Shown one piece after another: positions 23,694 to 35,323 of a stretch of DNA of 64,000 nt. This DNA is from Pristionchus mayeri (lineage: Eukaryota > Nematoda > Chromadorea > Rhabditida > Neodiplogasteridae). The notes under the pieces are model-generated. The model saw nothing but the letters and a program-made list of their open reading frames with translations, was not told the origin of the DNA and made no database searches. Every line of letters begins with the position of its first letter. The stretch's first letter is position 1. A program made the position numbers and the translations under genes. The DNA is taken from contig BTRK01000005.1 of assembly GCA_036245805.1 (NCBI GenBank), positions 36,623,469 through 36,687,468 on the forward strand, given 5' to 3'.

Positions 23694-24387
23694 CGAACTT
23701 TGGAAAATGGATTTCCAGAACCTCGATATTTCCCAAGTTTACTCATTTCTCATTGGCCAATCTTTGTACTACATGGGTCAACTCCATATATAATTTGAAG
23801 TATGCTCCCTAAATATGGAGAAACTTGCAAAATCGTTTGCTCCTATACCTTTCAACATCGAACTTTCGTGCCTCAAAAACGTAAGATCGATGGTATAAAA
23901 TTTTTCAATATTTAATTTTGGACAAACCCAAACAAACTCTTGTCCGATATTAACATGTAAAATTATTGTGAGGTAATTAAAATTAGAATATGTGTAAAAT
24001 CAAGGTAGAAACGCAAATTGAAAAACATGATATTTAAAAAAAATTACAAATTTTGAAAATCTCATTTAGCAAAATACCGCCCCTATATCATTTTTTTTAA
24101 ATTTACTACCTCACAATAATTTTCACGGTAATATAGGAAGAGAGTTTGTAATGGTTTGCTCAAAATCAAATTTTGAAAATTTTCATACCGTCGATCTTGC
24201 GGATTTCAGGCACAAAAGTTCGATGTTGAAAGGTATAGGAGCAAACGATTTTGCAAGTTTCTTCATATTTGGGGAGCATACTTCAAATTATATATGGAGT
24301 TGACCGATGTAGTACAAATATTGGCCAATGAGAAATGAGCAAACTTGGGAAATATCGAGGTTCTGGAAATCCATTTTCCAAAGTTCG
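23694..24387. repeat. Palindromic element nested in the right arm
   Basis: The ends CGAACTTTGGAAAATGGATT and AATCCATTTTCCAAAGTTCG pair, and the arms match across a centre near 24040. It is preceded at 23600-23690 by short direct repeats of AATCTCATATCCTCTCATAA. The sister arm near 19725 lacks it, so it is a later insertion. The target duplication is unclear. Confidence 0.75.
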
Positions 24388-24858
24388 CCGATTCCTTTAT
24401 GTTGCTACGCCAGTTAAACTCCCTTGCCCCAAAACTACTGAAATTACTAATTGCATAATTCACGATTCAATTCAAATGATACTATTAACGAATACTCGGT
24501 GTGGATGAGCACGAAGTTGCATTTGACCAAAGATTTCGAACTAGAGGGGTAGGCTGATCTTGCCGCTTATATTTTTCTTGAATAATATACAAGCCCTTCT
24601 TAATAAATAAGCGAAATAATTTTGTAGTTTTTCACTCCTTGATGGTACAAACATTTTTTGATTACTGCAAAAATTATAGATATTTATACAACATTTTAAA
24701 TTGCATCTGTACAAAGAAGGTTTCAACATAAAAGTTGTTCGAAATATTTTTCCGTACATTTTAAGACCAAGACCAGCTCTCTAGCTCATCTGGGAGCTGA
24801 TAGACGGTAGAGCCGGACGCAAAACCGGAAAATTCCTAAATGACGGTTCTGGGACCTA

Positions 24859-25438
24859 GAAATTTCAAGAAGTTGGCTCTAGTGCATGCTACCACCATAA
24901 TATGAACAAAAACAAAAATTAAATTTTGTAAATTGTTCCCTGGGGTTGGTTATTTCCTCCACTGACTCGTGATACACGCGTTAAATTCTAAACATTTCTA
25001 AAAAAAATATGGTATTCATTTCAAAAACATATGGACTCAACGCCATGGAACAGGATGAGCCTTCCAAAAGGGATGTTCCTCTCATCGAGTGAGAGAACTC
25101 TCACTATTCACTTCTCAGTTTGATGGGAATTAAATCAACAATATTCAAATAATGTATATTGTCGACTAAGATAAAGAAGAGTACAAATGCCATCTGAAGA
25201 TCCGAAAATGCGCCACGAACACATTTGAAATTGTACCTTTGCAGACAGAAAAAAATGAGAAATGCATCACAGAGTTCCGTAGACAAGACGAGAAGGCGAA
25301 GATATCCTCAACAATGTTGCTTCATGCCGGTGAAATTCTCGCATTGATCCTCATATTAAAGTGGCGAATCGCTTTAGAACCGAGAAGATCCGAACTTTCC
25401 GACACAAAGGTTTTCAACAATAGATTTTCAGTTTCCAG
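24859..25438. other. Intergenic, no certain gene
   Basis: The part at about 25000-25120 (ATATGGACTCAACGCC, TCTCATCGAGTGAGAG) recurs inverted at about 36780-36880. Open frames are short and without motifs. Upstream exons of the candidate terminal exon at 25439 may lie here. Confidence 0.4.
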
Positions 25439-25608
25439 GAAAAGTCAATAACTACGAAGTTTTCGCCAAAGCCAATGCGCATCCAGGAAATGCGTATCGT
25501 TCAGATGACCTGTGCCCGCATGATTACACCCGTGACCTTGATAGTGAAGAATTTTTTTTTAATTTGAGCTGCGTCAAAATGTGCGAATCCCAGGACGACT
25601 TTGGCTGA
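25439..25608 (+). CDS. Candidate terminal exon of a cysteine-containing gene
   Basis: A good acceptor (TTTCCAG) opens a frame reading KVNNYEVFAKANAHPG, then DDLCPHDYTRDLD, LSCVKMCES and a stop. Its GK-x-NN start resembles exon 6 of the modular family (GKINNEDG), but the rest does not. No partner exon was established, and the sequence just after it is repetitive. It could be a gene remnant. Confidence 0.3.
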
Positions 25609-26149
25609 CCGCTTTGCGGTCTCTAGTTGTGACTTCGATAAATCGGCTCTGTAGGATTATCGAGGCCCCATTCGGAATATCGATATCCCAATCATCGTTG
25701 TTGTTTTTTTTGTATTCCACATAGCGAGAGTGAATTTAAAAAATGCATTGGATTAAGTCAGTATTAGGGTGTCCCATAATTCCGTTTAATTTTTTTCGGA
25801 GGAACGTAAAATCCGCCGTACTGATTGAGCATCCAAAAGGCCAACACTGTTGAATAGAGTAACCACTACTCAATCATACAAGCCATGAAATTAGCAACAA
25901 CTGCTCTCTTCGGATTTAAAGAAACGTTTAGGTAAGGGATACTTTTGGGGTGTCCGGAAAGTTCGTTCATTTTTCTTATTCACTTATTTCAACAACGATT
26001 AACCTTTATTAGTAATGAATGCATATCCCTCACATTGCCACTAACTGACTCCATCGAGTGGACATAATCATGAGCCCTCTGTTCTTGAAAGCAAAATACT
26101 TCAAGAGTCTAAATTCTGATCATTCTCGCACCACATCACCTCAATTCTT

Positions 26150-27400
26150 AAACTTCACTGCTTTGCATTGTTTAGAAAAAGCGCGGAAAAAGTGGCGATC
26201 GCATGGCTAGGTATCCTGAGTTTACGATAGAGGAGGAAGAATCTCGATATTCGTTTCAGCCATTGTAATCCGCGCCAAATTCGCTAGATGGGGGCTCATA
26301 CTGTCAATCATAAAAATGTTTTTTCCCTCGCACAAGAGTCTGAAAGGAGTTCTAATGACGACCTCTTCTTGTTGGTTAGAGCACATAAGGGAAGTAATGA
26401 TAGTGTCATGAGGAATAATATTGGGGTGTTCCAAAAGTTCCTGGAATTGTTTTCCAAAAAAATATTTCTTTGAAGGGATGAATCTCACTTACTAATAGTA
26501 CATAGCATTGAGTAAGGCGATCGGTGCTCTTCAATTTCCGCGCCACATAGGTAAGCAATTTCGAGGTTCACAAGAATAGTGCGATTCCGAAGTTGTGTAT
26601 CAAAAATGACCAAACGCCAAATTCTTTCCTATGAAGAGACATAATTCATGTGATAATGCCTAGTTACTTGGTAGTTGCGAACTAGCTTAATGGACACTAT
26701 CCTGGCCCTCTAAATCGCGCTGTACAATTATTATAAGACTCGAAATTTTCAACGTGTTTTTAAAATTTTCATCGATTTTGATACCAACAACGGTTAGAAA
26801 CGACAATAAATAATTTATAACGAATTTGCATTGCACAGTTAGAGCGATTGATTAGCAAAGAACCATGAAAATTTGAAAAATTCCAAAAATTACCTTCCTT
26901 CGGCAAGGTTTAAAAAAAGTTTTGATGTTTTTCGGCCGTCGTTAAAGAATTATGCTATTTTAAATGTTCAATTGAAAGGTCTATTGCTACCTCTAATTCA
27001 CAATAAACTAGAGTTTTGAAATTTCAAAGAAAATGACATTATACATTTTTCAAACATGGACCAAAAAACGCACATTTGATACTATTTCATCATCACTAGG
27101 CAATCATTTAAAGAAATAGCCTTCGCACAATATATTTAAAGTCGATCTATAATAGATATGAGGAATGATTAATTTCATCGACTTATGATTCGTGAGAAAA
27201 TAAATTCAGAAAAAAATTCCAGGAACTTTTGGAACACCCCAATATCATTGCATATCCAACCAAGCACGAATATGAAGAAGTCGCGTGTTTCCAACTTTCC
27301 GAGATATTTCTTAATTGAAACGGGCTTGCGCTCTTTATTGGCACCAAAATACAGAAGTCTCTTCGCAGTGGTAATGTACGTGATCCATTGTTTATCCATG
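26150..27400 (-). pseudogene. mariner transposase remnant, interrupted
   Basis: The upstream part (about 27399-27245) reads MDKQWITYITTAKR, then KPVSIKKYLGKLETRD and FVLGWICND, similar to the mariner stretch around the first catalytic Asp. After the inserted element, 26419-26222 continues HDTIITSLMCSNQQ, GKNIFMIDSMSPHLANLARI and EILPPL, matching the region around the second Asp (D...PH.A). Stops follow where the SPD motif is expected. The protein is non-functional. Confidence 0.5.
26421..27242. mobile_element. Non-autonomous mariner-type element inserted at TA
   Basis: The ends TTGGGGTGTTCCAAAAGTTC and GAACTTTTGGAACACCCCAA are perfect inverted repeats. TA flanks both sides (26419-26420, 27243-27244). 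It is 822 bp with no transposase and splits the transposase frame of the surrounding mariner. Its ends resemble those of its host, so they may be relatives. Confidence 0.8.
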
Positions 27401-27772
27401 GCGATGATGGAAATGATCCAGCAAAAAATCGATCTACGCTAGAGCAATTCCCTACACTCATGTAGGAAAACTGCTCATAATTCACGTCAATGCGCGGTCA
27501 CTTTAAATCATGTGTAAAATAGGAGACTTATCCAATCCGCTTACCATTCAACGTCAGTACACTACCACATATTATGTATACACACTACTATGTATCAGGA
27601 GCATTGGTCCTCGCAATATCTTTTTAAGATGAGATGAACGAACTTTCCGGACACCCCAATACAATAACCAAATTACGCGTTTTTCTCAATTTTTGTTTAT
27701 TCATGCTAGATTACTTCTTAATGAAATCATCTTTGTTTCTTCGCAGTTTTATCGAGCATAGATTGTATAATT

Positions 27773-28560
27773 TATATGAGAGGAATCGCGAGAGAATCGG
27801 CGCGGCGGAAGGAATCAAAGGTGTTCAATCTTGCAACCGTTAAAGTATAAGGTACTTCAAGTGACGCTCTTTCAAACTGCGTCGTCAGAATTTTGATGTT
27901 GATCGCCATCTTCGAGATTCAGAAGGCCAAACATCGTACTTTAACTTTTCGACAGTCACATCGAGCTCACTTAAATGGTTATAAGTCAGTTCAAAATTGA
28001 GATAGAAGGCCGTTCTTTGTTTCAAATGAAAGCTACCATCGTGTGCAACAACTTTCACGTTGGCATCATCATTCCTGGACCTCACACTGGTACAGGGCGG
28101 TCGGGTGCACCAAAACTTTCGTAACTTTATAAATCGGAAAAACTTTCTGAGTTTTCATGCTTAAGTTGCAGTCCATATATGTGCCTCACTTTTCGCTAAA
28201 AATTAAGGAAATCGGGGTATACACAAGACAAAAAGGGCTCACTTTTGTAAAACTACCTCAAAATGAGTTATTGGAAAGGGGTACTTCCGTATCTTCAATT
28301 GCCCTCATTTAGGTTCAAAATCATCCAAAAACCTCCAAAAAACATTTTAACTTCTTTATCCAATAGTTATACCATTTACATTAGTCAAAATTACGGTATG
28401 AATTCAAATTCAAAAATCGATATTTCGAACCCCTTTAACTTGAGGGATGGCACTCACGGCACTGCAGGGTGTTTCAAAATTATTGAGACTCGAATTCTCC
28501 AACAGCGCTCTTTCAAAACGAACATCTAGGCCCTCATGTTTCTACATCACGTATATCAGC
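27773..28560 (+). repeat. Single arm of the TATGAGAGG foldback family
   Basis: It begins TATGAGAGGAATCGCGAGAG, as foldbacks A and B at 44147 and 46767 do. It continues with the same landmarks: TTCAAACTGCGTCGTCAG, GATTCAGAAGGCC, GGGCTCACTTTTGT and ACTTCCGTATCTTCAATT. No mirror arm follows, so this looks like a half element. The 88-codon frame at 28263 lies inside it. Confidence 0.65.
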
Positions 28561-28819
28561 ACTAGAGCTATTAATTATAAAATTAGATTTGACTGGCATC
28601 ACTTGTTATTTTTGTTATAGTCATTCAAAGCTGACTATTGCGCATATATGCTTGCCGCAGCATTTTTCGACTTAGTTTGACTACAGATTTTAAACTATCC
28701 GTAACTCAGCTCTCTAACTATGAACATTTGTAGCACATTAACGGAACTACATAATAATATTGTTAATATTGGTGCCAGATTGCAAAGCACGGATAACCAG
28801 GCCTATTTCTCAAACACTG
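28561..28819. other. Intergenic, nothing recognised
   Basis: AT-rich sequence without a coding signal or repeat that I could place. Confidence 0.4.
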
Positions 28820-29833
28820 AATATCACGCCTCTCACGAGAGATTCGAGCTGAGACATGGAATGGGAAGAAAATCTGGAAATTGGTTCTGACCAGTTTTGG
28901 GCACATTGAGGCATGCCTGACAGTCCCCCAAAGTATTATTTTGCATACCTCATTTTCAAGCTCCCGGCATCAGGTCGGAGATCGGCACCTTCTCCTTTCA
29001 AGGCGATTATCTCATTTCTCGTGTAAGATAATCGAAATTTGCTCTCTGAGTGACCCGCACTCATATTTCGAGCTCTATCGATCCAAGTAAACCATTTTAT
29101 ATAAAAGTAAATTTTAACAGTGCTACATTCAAAAATGTAGGGAAAGGTGCAGCTCAAAATTCCGCAGCTCATGCAGCGCATCAAGAGCTTTAGAATGAAT
29201 GGCTTGCGCAAAAAATACGATCTCAGCTGTGTAATTTATGTACATTTTACTTTTCCTTATCATTTTAACTGTAATTTCAACAGATAAATTAAGAGAAAGC
29301 AATCATTCTTGACCTCATTCTCCGAAGAGAGCTGTGTGAGGGTGAATTATACAGTTGAAAATAAAGTTTAAATGATAAGGAAAAGTAAAATGTACATAAC
29401 TTTGATCGTATTTATTGCGCAAGCCATTCATTATAAAGCTCTTGATGCGCTGCATGAGCTGCGGAATTTTGAGCTGCACCTTTTCCTACATTTTCGAGAA
29501 AATCGACAATGAATGTAGCACCGTTAAAATTTACTTTTATGGAAAATGGTTTACATTGATCGATAGAGCTCGAAAAATGAGTGGGGATCCCTAAGAGAGC
29601 AAATTTCGATTATCTTACACGAGAAATTAGATAATCGCCTTGAAAGGAGAAGGTGCCGATCTCCGACCTGATGCCGGGAGCTTGAAAATGAGGTATGCAA
29701 AATAATACTTTGGGGGACTGTCAGGCATGCCTCAAGGTGCCCAAAACTGGTCAGAACCAATTTCCAGATTTTCTTCCCATTCCCAAGAATTGCGATTCTA
29801 GCTCGATTCTCTGGTGAACGGCGTGATATTCCA
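28820..29833. repeat. Palindrome, about 1.0 kb
   Basis: The outer ends GAATATCACGCC and GGCGTGATATTC pair. The frame at 28881-29090 recurs on the other strand at 29551-29760 with few changes. The centre is near 29320. The arms contain no gene signature. Confidence 0.8.
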
Positions 29834-30357
29834 TTTTCACAGCGATTTTGAAAATTCCGACTTTTTAATGTGCTATCTTTCTCTCATGCCTAAGTCTCAT
29901 TTCATTGTTGGGTGGTTAGCCACATATACTCAAGTACTTCACAATTTTGCAGTTGAAGTGGAGCGAATGTATGTACATTTTTAGGGAGGACTAATAAAGT
30001 CGCTTGATCAATGTATTTCATAATTATTTAAAAATTAAGATTTGATGAGCGGTTCTTGATTAGGTAACCACTCCCTAATGAACATAAACTATTATTAAAT
30101 ATTATAAATACAAAATTTGCTAGTCATATTTTGAAGGGCTGATTTTTGACCCTGAAGAAGTTGAAACCGCGGCCCTGCTAATTGTCTCCACTGAATGAGT
30201 CAATCGTAATCCGTCCAACCTTTAACAATCAGTCTCTAATTTTAAGATGGTGAAGCATAGGAGTAGATGATTGTTATCCCAAAGTATCAATGATCTGATA
30301 TTTGTTGCAGAGCTTTTGAATCGGTTGAAAGATCTGTCAGATGCACAAGTAATTGCA
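29834..30357. other. Intergenic, no gene seen
   Basis: AT-rich. No exon-like frame and no terminal repeats recognised. Confidence 0.4.
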
Positions 30358-32194
30358 ACTATTTCCGACGTTCTCATGAGCCGCATAAAAGAGAGATCTG
30401 CTAGTAATGTATCTACGTAATAGCACTGGACATGCATATCATAAATGTGTTTTTAATTGATTGGTAGCTTTGCTTAATTCAAGAAATCAGGACAAACACT
30501 GATGTCCCACATTGCTAAGAAAACTCGGAATCGGTTCTTATTATTTTCTCGGGGATACAATTATGCCACTAGTAGGCCGATTGGCACGAAACTTCTACTG
30601 TAATGAGGGTACTAGTCCCTCGTAAGAATACACTTATTAGATTTATCAACTATCACTCTTACGTTCTACGCTATGCAGAAAAGGAGAGTCTCAATAATAA
30701 AAATGGGTTTCAAATAATGTAAATACAGTCCTCGAAACAGCTCAAAGAAAAGCGGCTCCTAAAAAGAGGATCTTTCGCCTGAGGAATACAAGGAAAGGCT
30801 CAAAACTGTAACCCAAGTAAAAATCGGCATAGAGACCTGTTTTACGGCTAGAAATGTAGAGCACGATGAGCTAGAGCGCTCTCCTTGACTTGTTGATGTA
30901 AGTTCTTATAGAGATCTCCTGCTATTTCCTTAGCTTTGGCGATACGAATTGAGCTGCAAAACATCGATTGTGCCACAAAAATACGATGAGCAAGTTAATT
31001 GCTCAGACGAATAGTCTGCAGTGGCAGGAAATACCACTAAGGATAAAATGGCAATGATAACGTGACGATACATCATCATGGAGGTGTATTTCTTTACAGA
31101 GTTCCACCCTTTGTACTTATCTGCGAAACTAGTGGGCAACTACGCCTCTTTTAAAGTAAGATGTTCCCGGAACGTTATGAAACTATTCCACAATTGATTA
31201 TAAAAATTCGGGCAAAATCATGGTTCTCACGCCGCGTCCGTCTCATCGCTAGATGTTACGGAAGGGGGATGGTAGCGATGTTTTACATCCGACCTCCGAC
31301 GAAATCATGAATCTGAACCAGCGTCTGGCCCATGGCCACAGGTTACTGTAGCATTCGGGTACGGTAGTAGTACGGTATCGATGATATCCATTCATCCTCT
31401 GATGAAATCGTGAATCTGACACAACATCTGACCCAGCGCCACTATGGGATACTGTGGACAAACTGACAGACGAAAAGTTGGATCGAAGGCAGCACAAGTT
31501 GGATTCGGGGCTGGATCCAACTTGTTCTGAATTCTAGTTTCGAATACATTACGGCTGTCCGTTGAGGTCTTCATACAAAGGAAGTTTCATCTTCAACAGT
31601 AAACAAAGAACAATCTCGGAAGGGATTCTGAAATTAATATATCATTACATAGGTCCAAGTAGTAACAAAATGAGAAAGAAGCTAACAATAAGTAACATGG
31701 AAAACGTGTGCATTCGAGTTGATTTTTTAAAAATCCTAAGAGTTTACCGACGTTGCGAGTAGCTTATTGAGAATAGAGATAATGAGCGAATATGTGGCCA
31801 GATTTCACAATTTTCCATATTTCTAAGCCATAAATGCAAACAATACATCTGAAAGCGTACCGCTTCGGATGGGGAAGTGCTTGTAAGTGCAACTAGTCAG
31901 CGAAAGGCATCAGAAAATGCGATTGAAAAGGCTGTTAGGGGCGAAAAGGGCAAGACGTTATTTCCAAAGCGAACCAACATCCTTTGTGTTTTGCGCCTTC
32001 TCGTCTGTCTGGATGCGAGATAGTGTGTGGAATAAGGAGAGTTTCCATGCGTCAGAACCGATGCTTAAAGGGTGATTTTTTTCCTAATTTCCTGCTTGGT
32101 AATCAATTAGTTCTCTTCAATTTGCTTTCTATCTCGTCGACTTAGAGAGTGAAATAATGCGCGAAATGAGGATAGTTTCTTTGCTTCAGCACTG
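30358..32194 (-). repeat. Left arm of palindrome 2, 1,837 bp
   Basis: This is the reverse complement of 33421-35257. The lengths are equal and I found one mismatch in what I compared (G in the left arm, T in the right, in AATCAATTA(G/T)TTCTC). The arm includes sequence of the foldback family seen at 47.8 kb (CTCAAAGAAAAGCGGCTCC, GAGGAATACAAGGAAAGGC). It also includes sequence related to arm 1 (CTTATTGAGAATAGAGATAA). Confidence 0.9.
30930..31079 (-). CDS. Small putative secreted peptide, left-arm copy
   Basis: A 49-codon frame starts MMMYRHVIIAILSLVVFPA and continues ADYSSEQLTCSSYFCGT before its stop. It resembles a signal peptide with two following cysteines. It lies wholly within the repeat and has an identical twin at 34536-34685. 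It could be a remnant first exon or chance. Confidence 0.22.
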   Translation of the reverse strand: MMMYRHVIIAILSLVVFPATADYSSEQLTCSSYFCGTIDVLQLNSYRQS

Positions 32195-32263
32195 AAGTTG
32201 GATCGAAGGCAGCACAAGTTGGATTCGGGGCTGGATCCAACTTGAAATTGATTGTAGAGCAGG

Positions 32264-32600
32264 GGGGCATCCAAGGATAAAACAGGGCCGATTCCAACTT
32301 GGGCGCCACCACCTAAGGAATTAGACGATTCCTCGTCGACGAAGTCTGCTGCCTTTGAAGATTTGATTCTCAAGATCCTTCACTGCGTACCGATCCATTT
32401 CGGAACGATTAAGAAACGTCTTTGTTCCAATGACTCCAGAAAAAACGATTTAAATTATTCTCACTAAGGCTTTTTACGGACAAGTTCTGAATTCTAGTTT
32501 CGAATACATTACGGCTGTCCGTTGAGGTCTTCATACAAAGGCCGTTTCATCTTCAACAGTAAACAAAGAACGATCTCGGAAGGGATTCTGAAATTAATAT
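32264..32600 (-). repeat. Dispersed repeat unit related to arm 1
   Basis: It shares GGGGGCATCCAAGGATAAAA, GGCGCC, GGAATTAGACGATT, ATCCTTCACTGCGTACC and CATTACGGCTGTCCGTTGAG with 4700-4990 and its mirror 780-1080. Part of it (32484-32600) is repeated directly at about 31528-31640. This shows that the two big palindromes share a repeat family. Confidence 0.75.
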
Positions 32601-32804
32601 AGACTGTCAAACCCAGACTGTCAAACCTTCTTCTGCGAAAAATGGAATGGAAGGGTAAATATTCCTTTTGTTTCTCATCCGGTGGGATCTAGTATCTATT
32701 TGAGTAACCTGGATTCGGCCCGTATTGTCTACTGTCTCAAACACCGATGTCCGGTCCCAATTGCCATCGTACACTGCTGACCATCTGAATTTTAGATTAT
32801 ATAA

Positions 32805-33369
32805 GAGGAACAGTCGACAAAGTTGACATTTTTATGAGATCCAATCAATCTACAACTTATTTCCGCCTCGTTCTTTTCTGGCCTCCCGATACAAACAAAA
32901 TAATTACCTCCACCCGCGTTCGCCTGCTTCACACACGAATTTGGTTCCTTTAGAGTACAGGGCTGGTTCAGTGCCATTGATGCTCTTCAATTAATGCACA
33001 CGATTTGCATAATTATCTTTTTCTTCTCAGTATCGACATTGTGAAAACTAACCACGAGCCATGCATACTGGTAGTTGGGTCGGTTCAGTTCAGGGCCACA
33101 TCGAATGCCATCACCCTTCGAATGGGAGAATGTTTGGATGTTCTCCTCTCGGATTCGAAGACTATTCTGGTTGTAGCGCCAGATTGCCCCCGGATCTATA
33201 CGTCCAGGAGGGCCACCACAGTTGTCCGCGTAGGCGATAACTGAACATTTCGAATTAATGTATAGCAGAGCCGCATCTAATTTAGATCCGGAGATGTAAT
33301 GCTACGTAAGCCTAATCGAATTGCAAACTAACCGCCTGGAAGTAGAAGAAGGGAGAAGAGAAGCTTCAT
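32805..33369 (-). CDS. 5' half of a module-family secreted gene, in the loop of palindrome 2
   Basis: The signal-peptide exon 33369-33333 reads MKLLFSLLLLPG and ends in phase 1. Exon 33240-33053 reads VIAYADNCGGPPG, then GDGIRCGPELN and YQYAWLV, the CGG module of the 15.7-19.1 kb gene. Exon 32984-32908 reads SINGTEPALYSKGTKFVC and ends in GW, as exon 2 of that module does. A third exon from 32882 (PEKNEAEISC) is uncertain. Exons 4-6 are missing on this strand. Matching exons 4-6 lie at 35324-36145 on the opposite strand, beyond the right palindrome arm. The likely reading is one gene broken by inversion of the loop. As it stands, the 5' half cannot splice to the 3' half. Confidence 0.6.
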
Positions 33370-33400
33370 CGCTTGTGGCTTCTCAGACGGATCTCAGCCC

Positions 33401-33406
33401 TTTATA
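33401..33406 (-). promoter_or_regulatory. TATA box of the loop gene
   Basis: The minus strand reads CCCCTATAAAGGG, 32 bp or more before the ATG at 33369. The promoter lies within the palindrome loop, 15 bp from the right arm. Confidence 0.5.
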
Positions 33407-33420
33407 GGGGCGATCTAAAT

Positions 33421-35257
33421 CAGTGCTGAAGCAAAGAAACTATCCTCATTTCGCGCATTATTTCACTCTCTAAGTCGACGAGATAGAAAGCAAATTGAAG
33501 AGAAATAATTGATTACCAAGCAGGAAATTAGGAAAAAAATCACCCTTTAAGCATCGGTTCTGACGCATGGAAACTCTCCTTATTCCACACACTATCTCGC
33601 ATCCAGACAGACGAGAAGGCGCAAAACACAAAGGATGTTGGTTCGCTTTGGAAATAACGTCTTGCCCTTTTCGCCCCTAACAGCCTTTTCAATCGCATTT
33701 TCTGATGCCTTTCGCTGACTAGTTGCACTTACAAGCACTTCCCCATCCGAAGCGGTACGCTTTCAGATGTATTGTTTGCATTTATGGCTTAGAAATATGG
33801 AAAATTGTGAAATCTGGCCACATATTCGCTCATTATCTCTATTCTCAATAAGCTACTCGCAACGTCGGTAAACTCTTAGGATTTTTAAAAAATCAACTCG
33901 AATGCACACGTTTTCCATGTTACTTATTGTTAGCTTCTTTCTCATTTTGTTACTACTTGGACCTATGTAATGATATATTAATTTCAGAATCCCTTCCGAG
34001 ATTGTTCTTTGTTTACTGTTGAAGATGAAACTTCCTTTGTATGAAGACCTCAACGGACAGCCGTAATGTATTCGAAACTAGAATTCAGAACAAGTTGGAT
34101 CCAGCCCCGAATCCAACTTGTGCTGCCTTCGATCCAACTTTTCGTCTGTCAGTTTGTCCACAGTATCCCATAGTGGCGCTGGGTCAGATGTTGTGTCAGA
34201 TTCACGATTTCATCAGAGGATGAATGGATATCATCGATACCGTACTACTACCGTACCCGAATGCTACAGTAACCTGTGGCCATGGGCCAGACGCTGGTTC
34301 AGATTCATGATTTCGTCGGAGGTCGGATGTAAAACATCGCTACCATCCCCCTTCCGTAACATCTAGCGATGAGACGGACGCGGCGTGAGAACCATGATTT
34401 TGCCCGAATTTTTATAATCAATTGTGGAATAGTTTCATAACGTTCCGGGAACATCTTACTTTAAAAGAGGCGTAGTTGCCCACTAGTTTCGCAGATAAGT
34501 ACAAAGGGTGGAACTCTGTAAAGAAATACACCTCCATGATGATGTATCGTCACGTTATCATTGCCATTTTATCCTTAGTGGTATTTCCTGCCACTGCAGA
34601 CTATTCGTCTGAGCAATTAACTTGCTCATCGTATTTTTGTGGCACAATCGATGTTTTGCAGCTCAATTCGTATCGCCAAAGCTAAGGAAATAGCAGGAGA
34701 TCTCTATAAGAACTTACATCAACAAGTCAAGGAGAGCGCTCTAGCTCATCGTGCTCTACATTTCTAGCCGTAAAACAGGTCTCTATGCCGATTTTTACTT
34801 GGGTTACAGTTTTGAGCCTTTCCTTGTATTCCTCAGGCGAAAGATCCTCTTTTTAGGAGCCGCTTTTCTTTGAGCTGTTTCGAGGACTGTATTTACATTA
34901 TTTGAAACCCATTTTTATTATTGAGACTCTCCTTTTCTGCATAGCGTAGAACGTAAGAGTGATAGTTGATAAATCTAATAAGTGTATTCTTACGAGGGAC
35001 TAGTACCCTCATTACAGTAGAAGTTTCGTGCCAATCGGCCTACTAGTGGCATAATTGTATCCCCGAGAAAATAATAAGAACCGATTCCGAGTTTTCTTAG
35101 CAATGTGGGACATCAGTGTTTGTCCTGATTTCTTGAATTAAGCAAAGCTACCAATCAATTAAAAACACATTTATGATATGCATGTCCAGTGCTATTACGT
35201 AGATACATTACTAGCAGATCTCTCTTTTATGCGGCTCATGAGAACGTCGGAAATAGT
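33421..35257 (+). repeat. Right arm of palindrome 2, 1,837 bp
   Basis: Mirror of 30358-32194. It begins CAGTGCTGAAGCAAAGAAAC next to the loop and ends at ACGTCGGAAATAGT. The loop is 32195-33420 (1,226 bp). Near identity means recent origin, gene conversion, or an assembly effect. Confidence 0.9.
34536..34685 (+). CDS. Small putative secreted peptide, right-arm copy
   Basis: This is identical in sequence to the frame at 30930-31079 on the minus strand: an MMMYRHVIIAILSLVVFPA leader and a CSSYFC motif, 49 codons. The same doubts apply. Confidence 0.22.
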   Translation: MMMYRHVIIAILSLVVFPATADYSSEQLTCSSYFCGTIDVLQLNSYRQS

Positions 35258-35323
35258 ATCCCACTTCACGTATGTTCGCTTGTAACGAAATTTTTTTTAA
35301 TCATTTGAATAAATGCCATTCAG

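Larger units (their letters stand above)
19250..24856. mobile_element. Large palindromic element with TA duplication, carrying two nested palindromes
   Basis: The ends are GGTCCCAGAACCGTCATTTA and its complement, flanked by TA on both sides (19248-19249 and 24857-24858). The left arm runs from 19250 to about 21130. The right arm runs from about 21150 to 24856 and is longer only because two other palindromes are inserted in it (22086-23126 and about 23694-24387). Matching landmarks: 19347-19565 against 24541-24759, and 20102-20557 against 21716-22089. The TA duplication suggests a Tc1/mariner-type non-autonomous element. No transposase was found inside. Open frames here are arm sequence, not genes. 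Confidence 0.8.
25945..27660 (-). mobile_element. mariner-like transposon, degraded, host of a second insertion
   Basis: The terminal inverted repeats TTGGGGTGTCCGGAAAGTTC (from about 25945) and its complement (to 27660) are of mariner type. Without the inserted element (26421-27242) the body is about 0.9 kb and carries broken mariner transposase frames on the minus strand. Confidence 0.65.
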
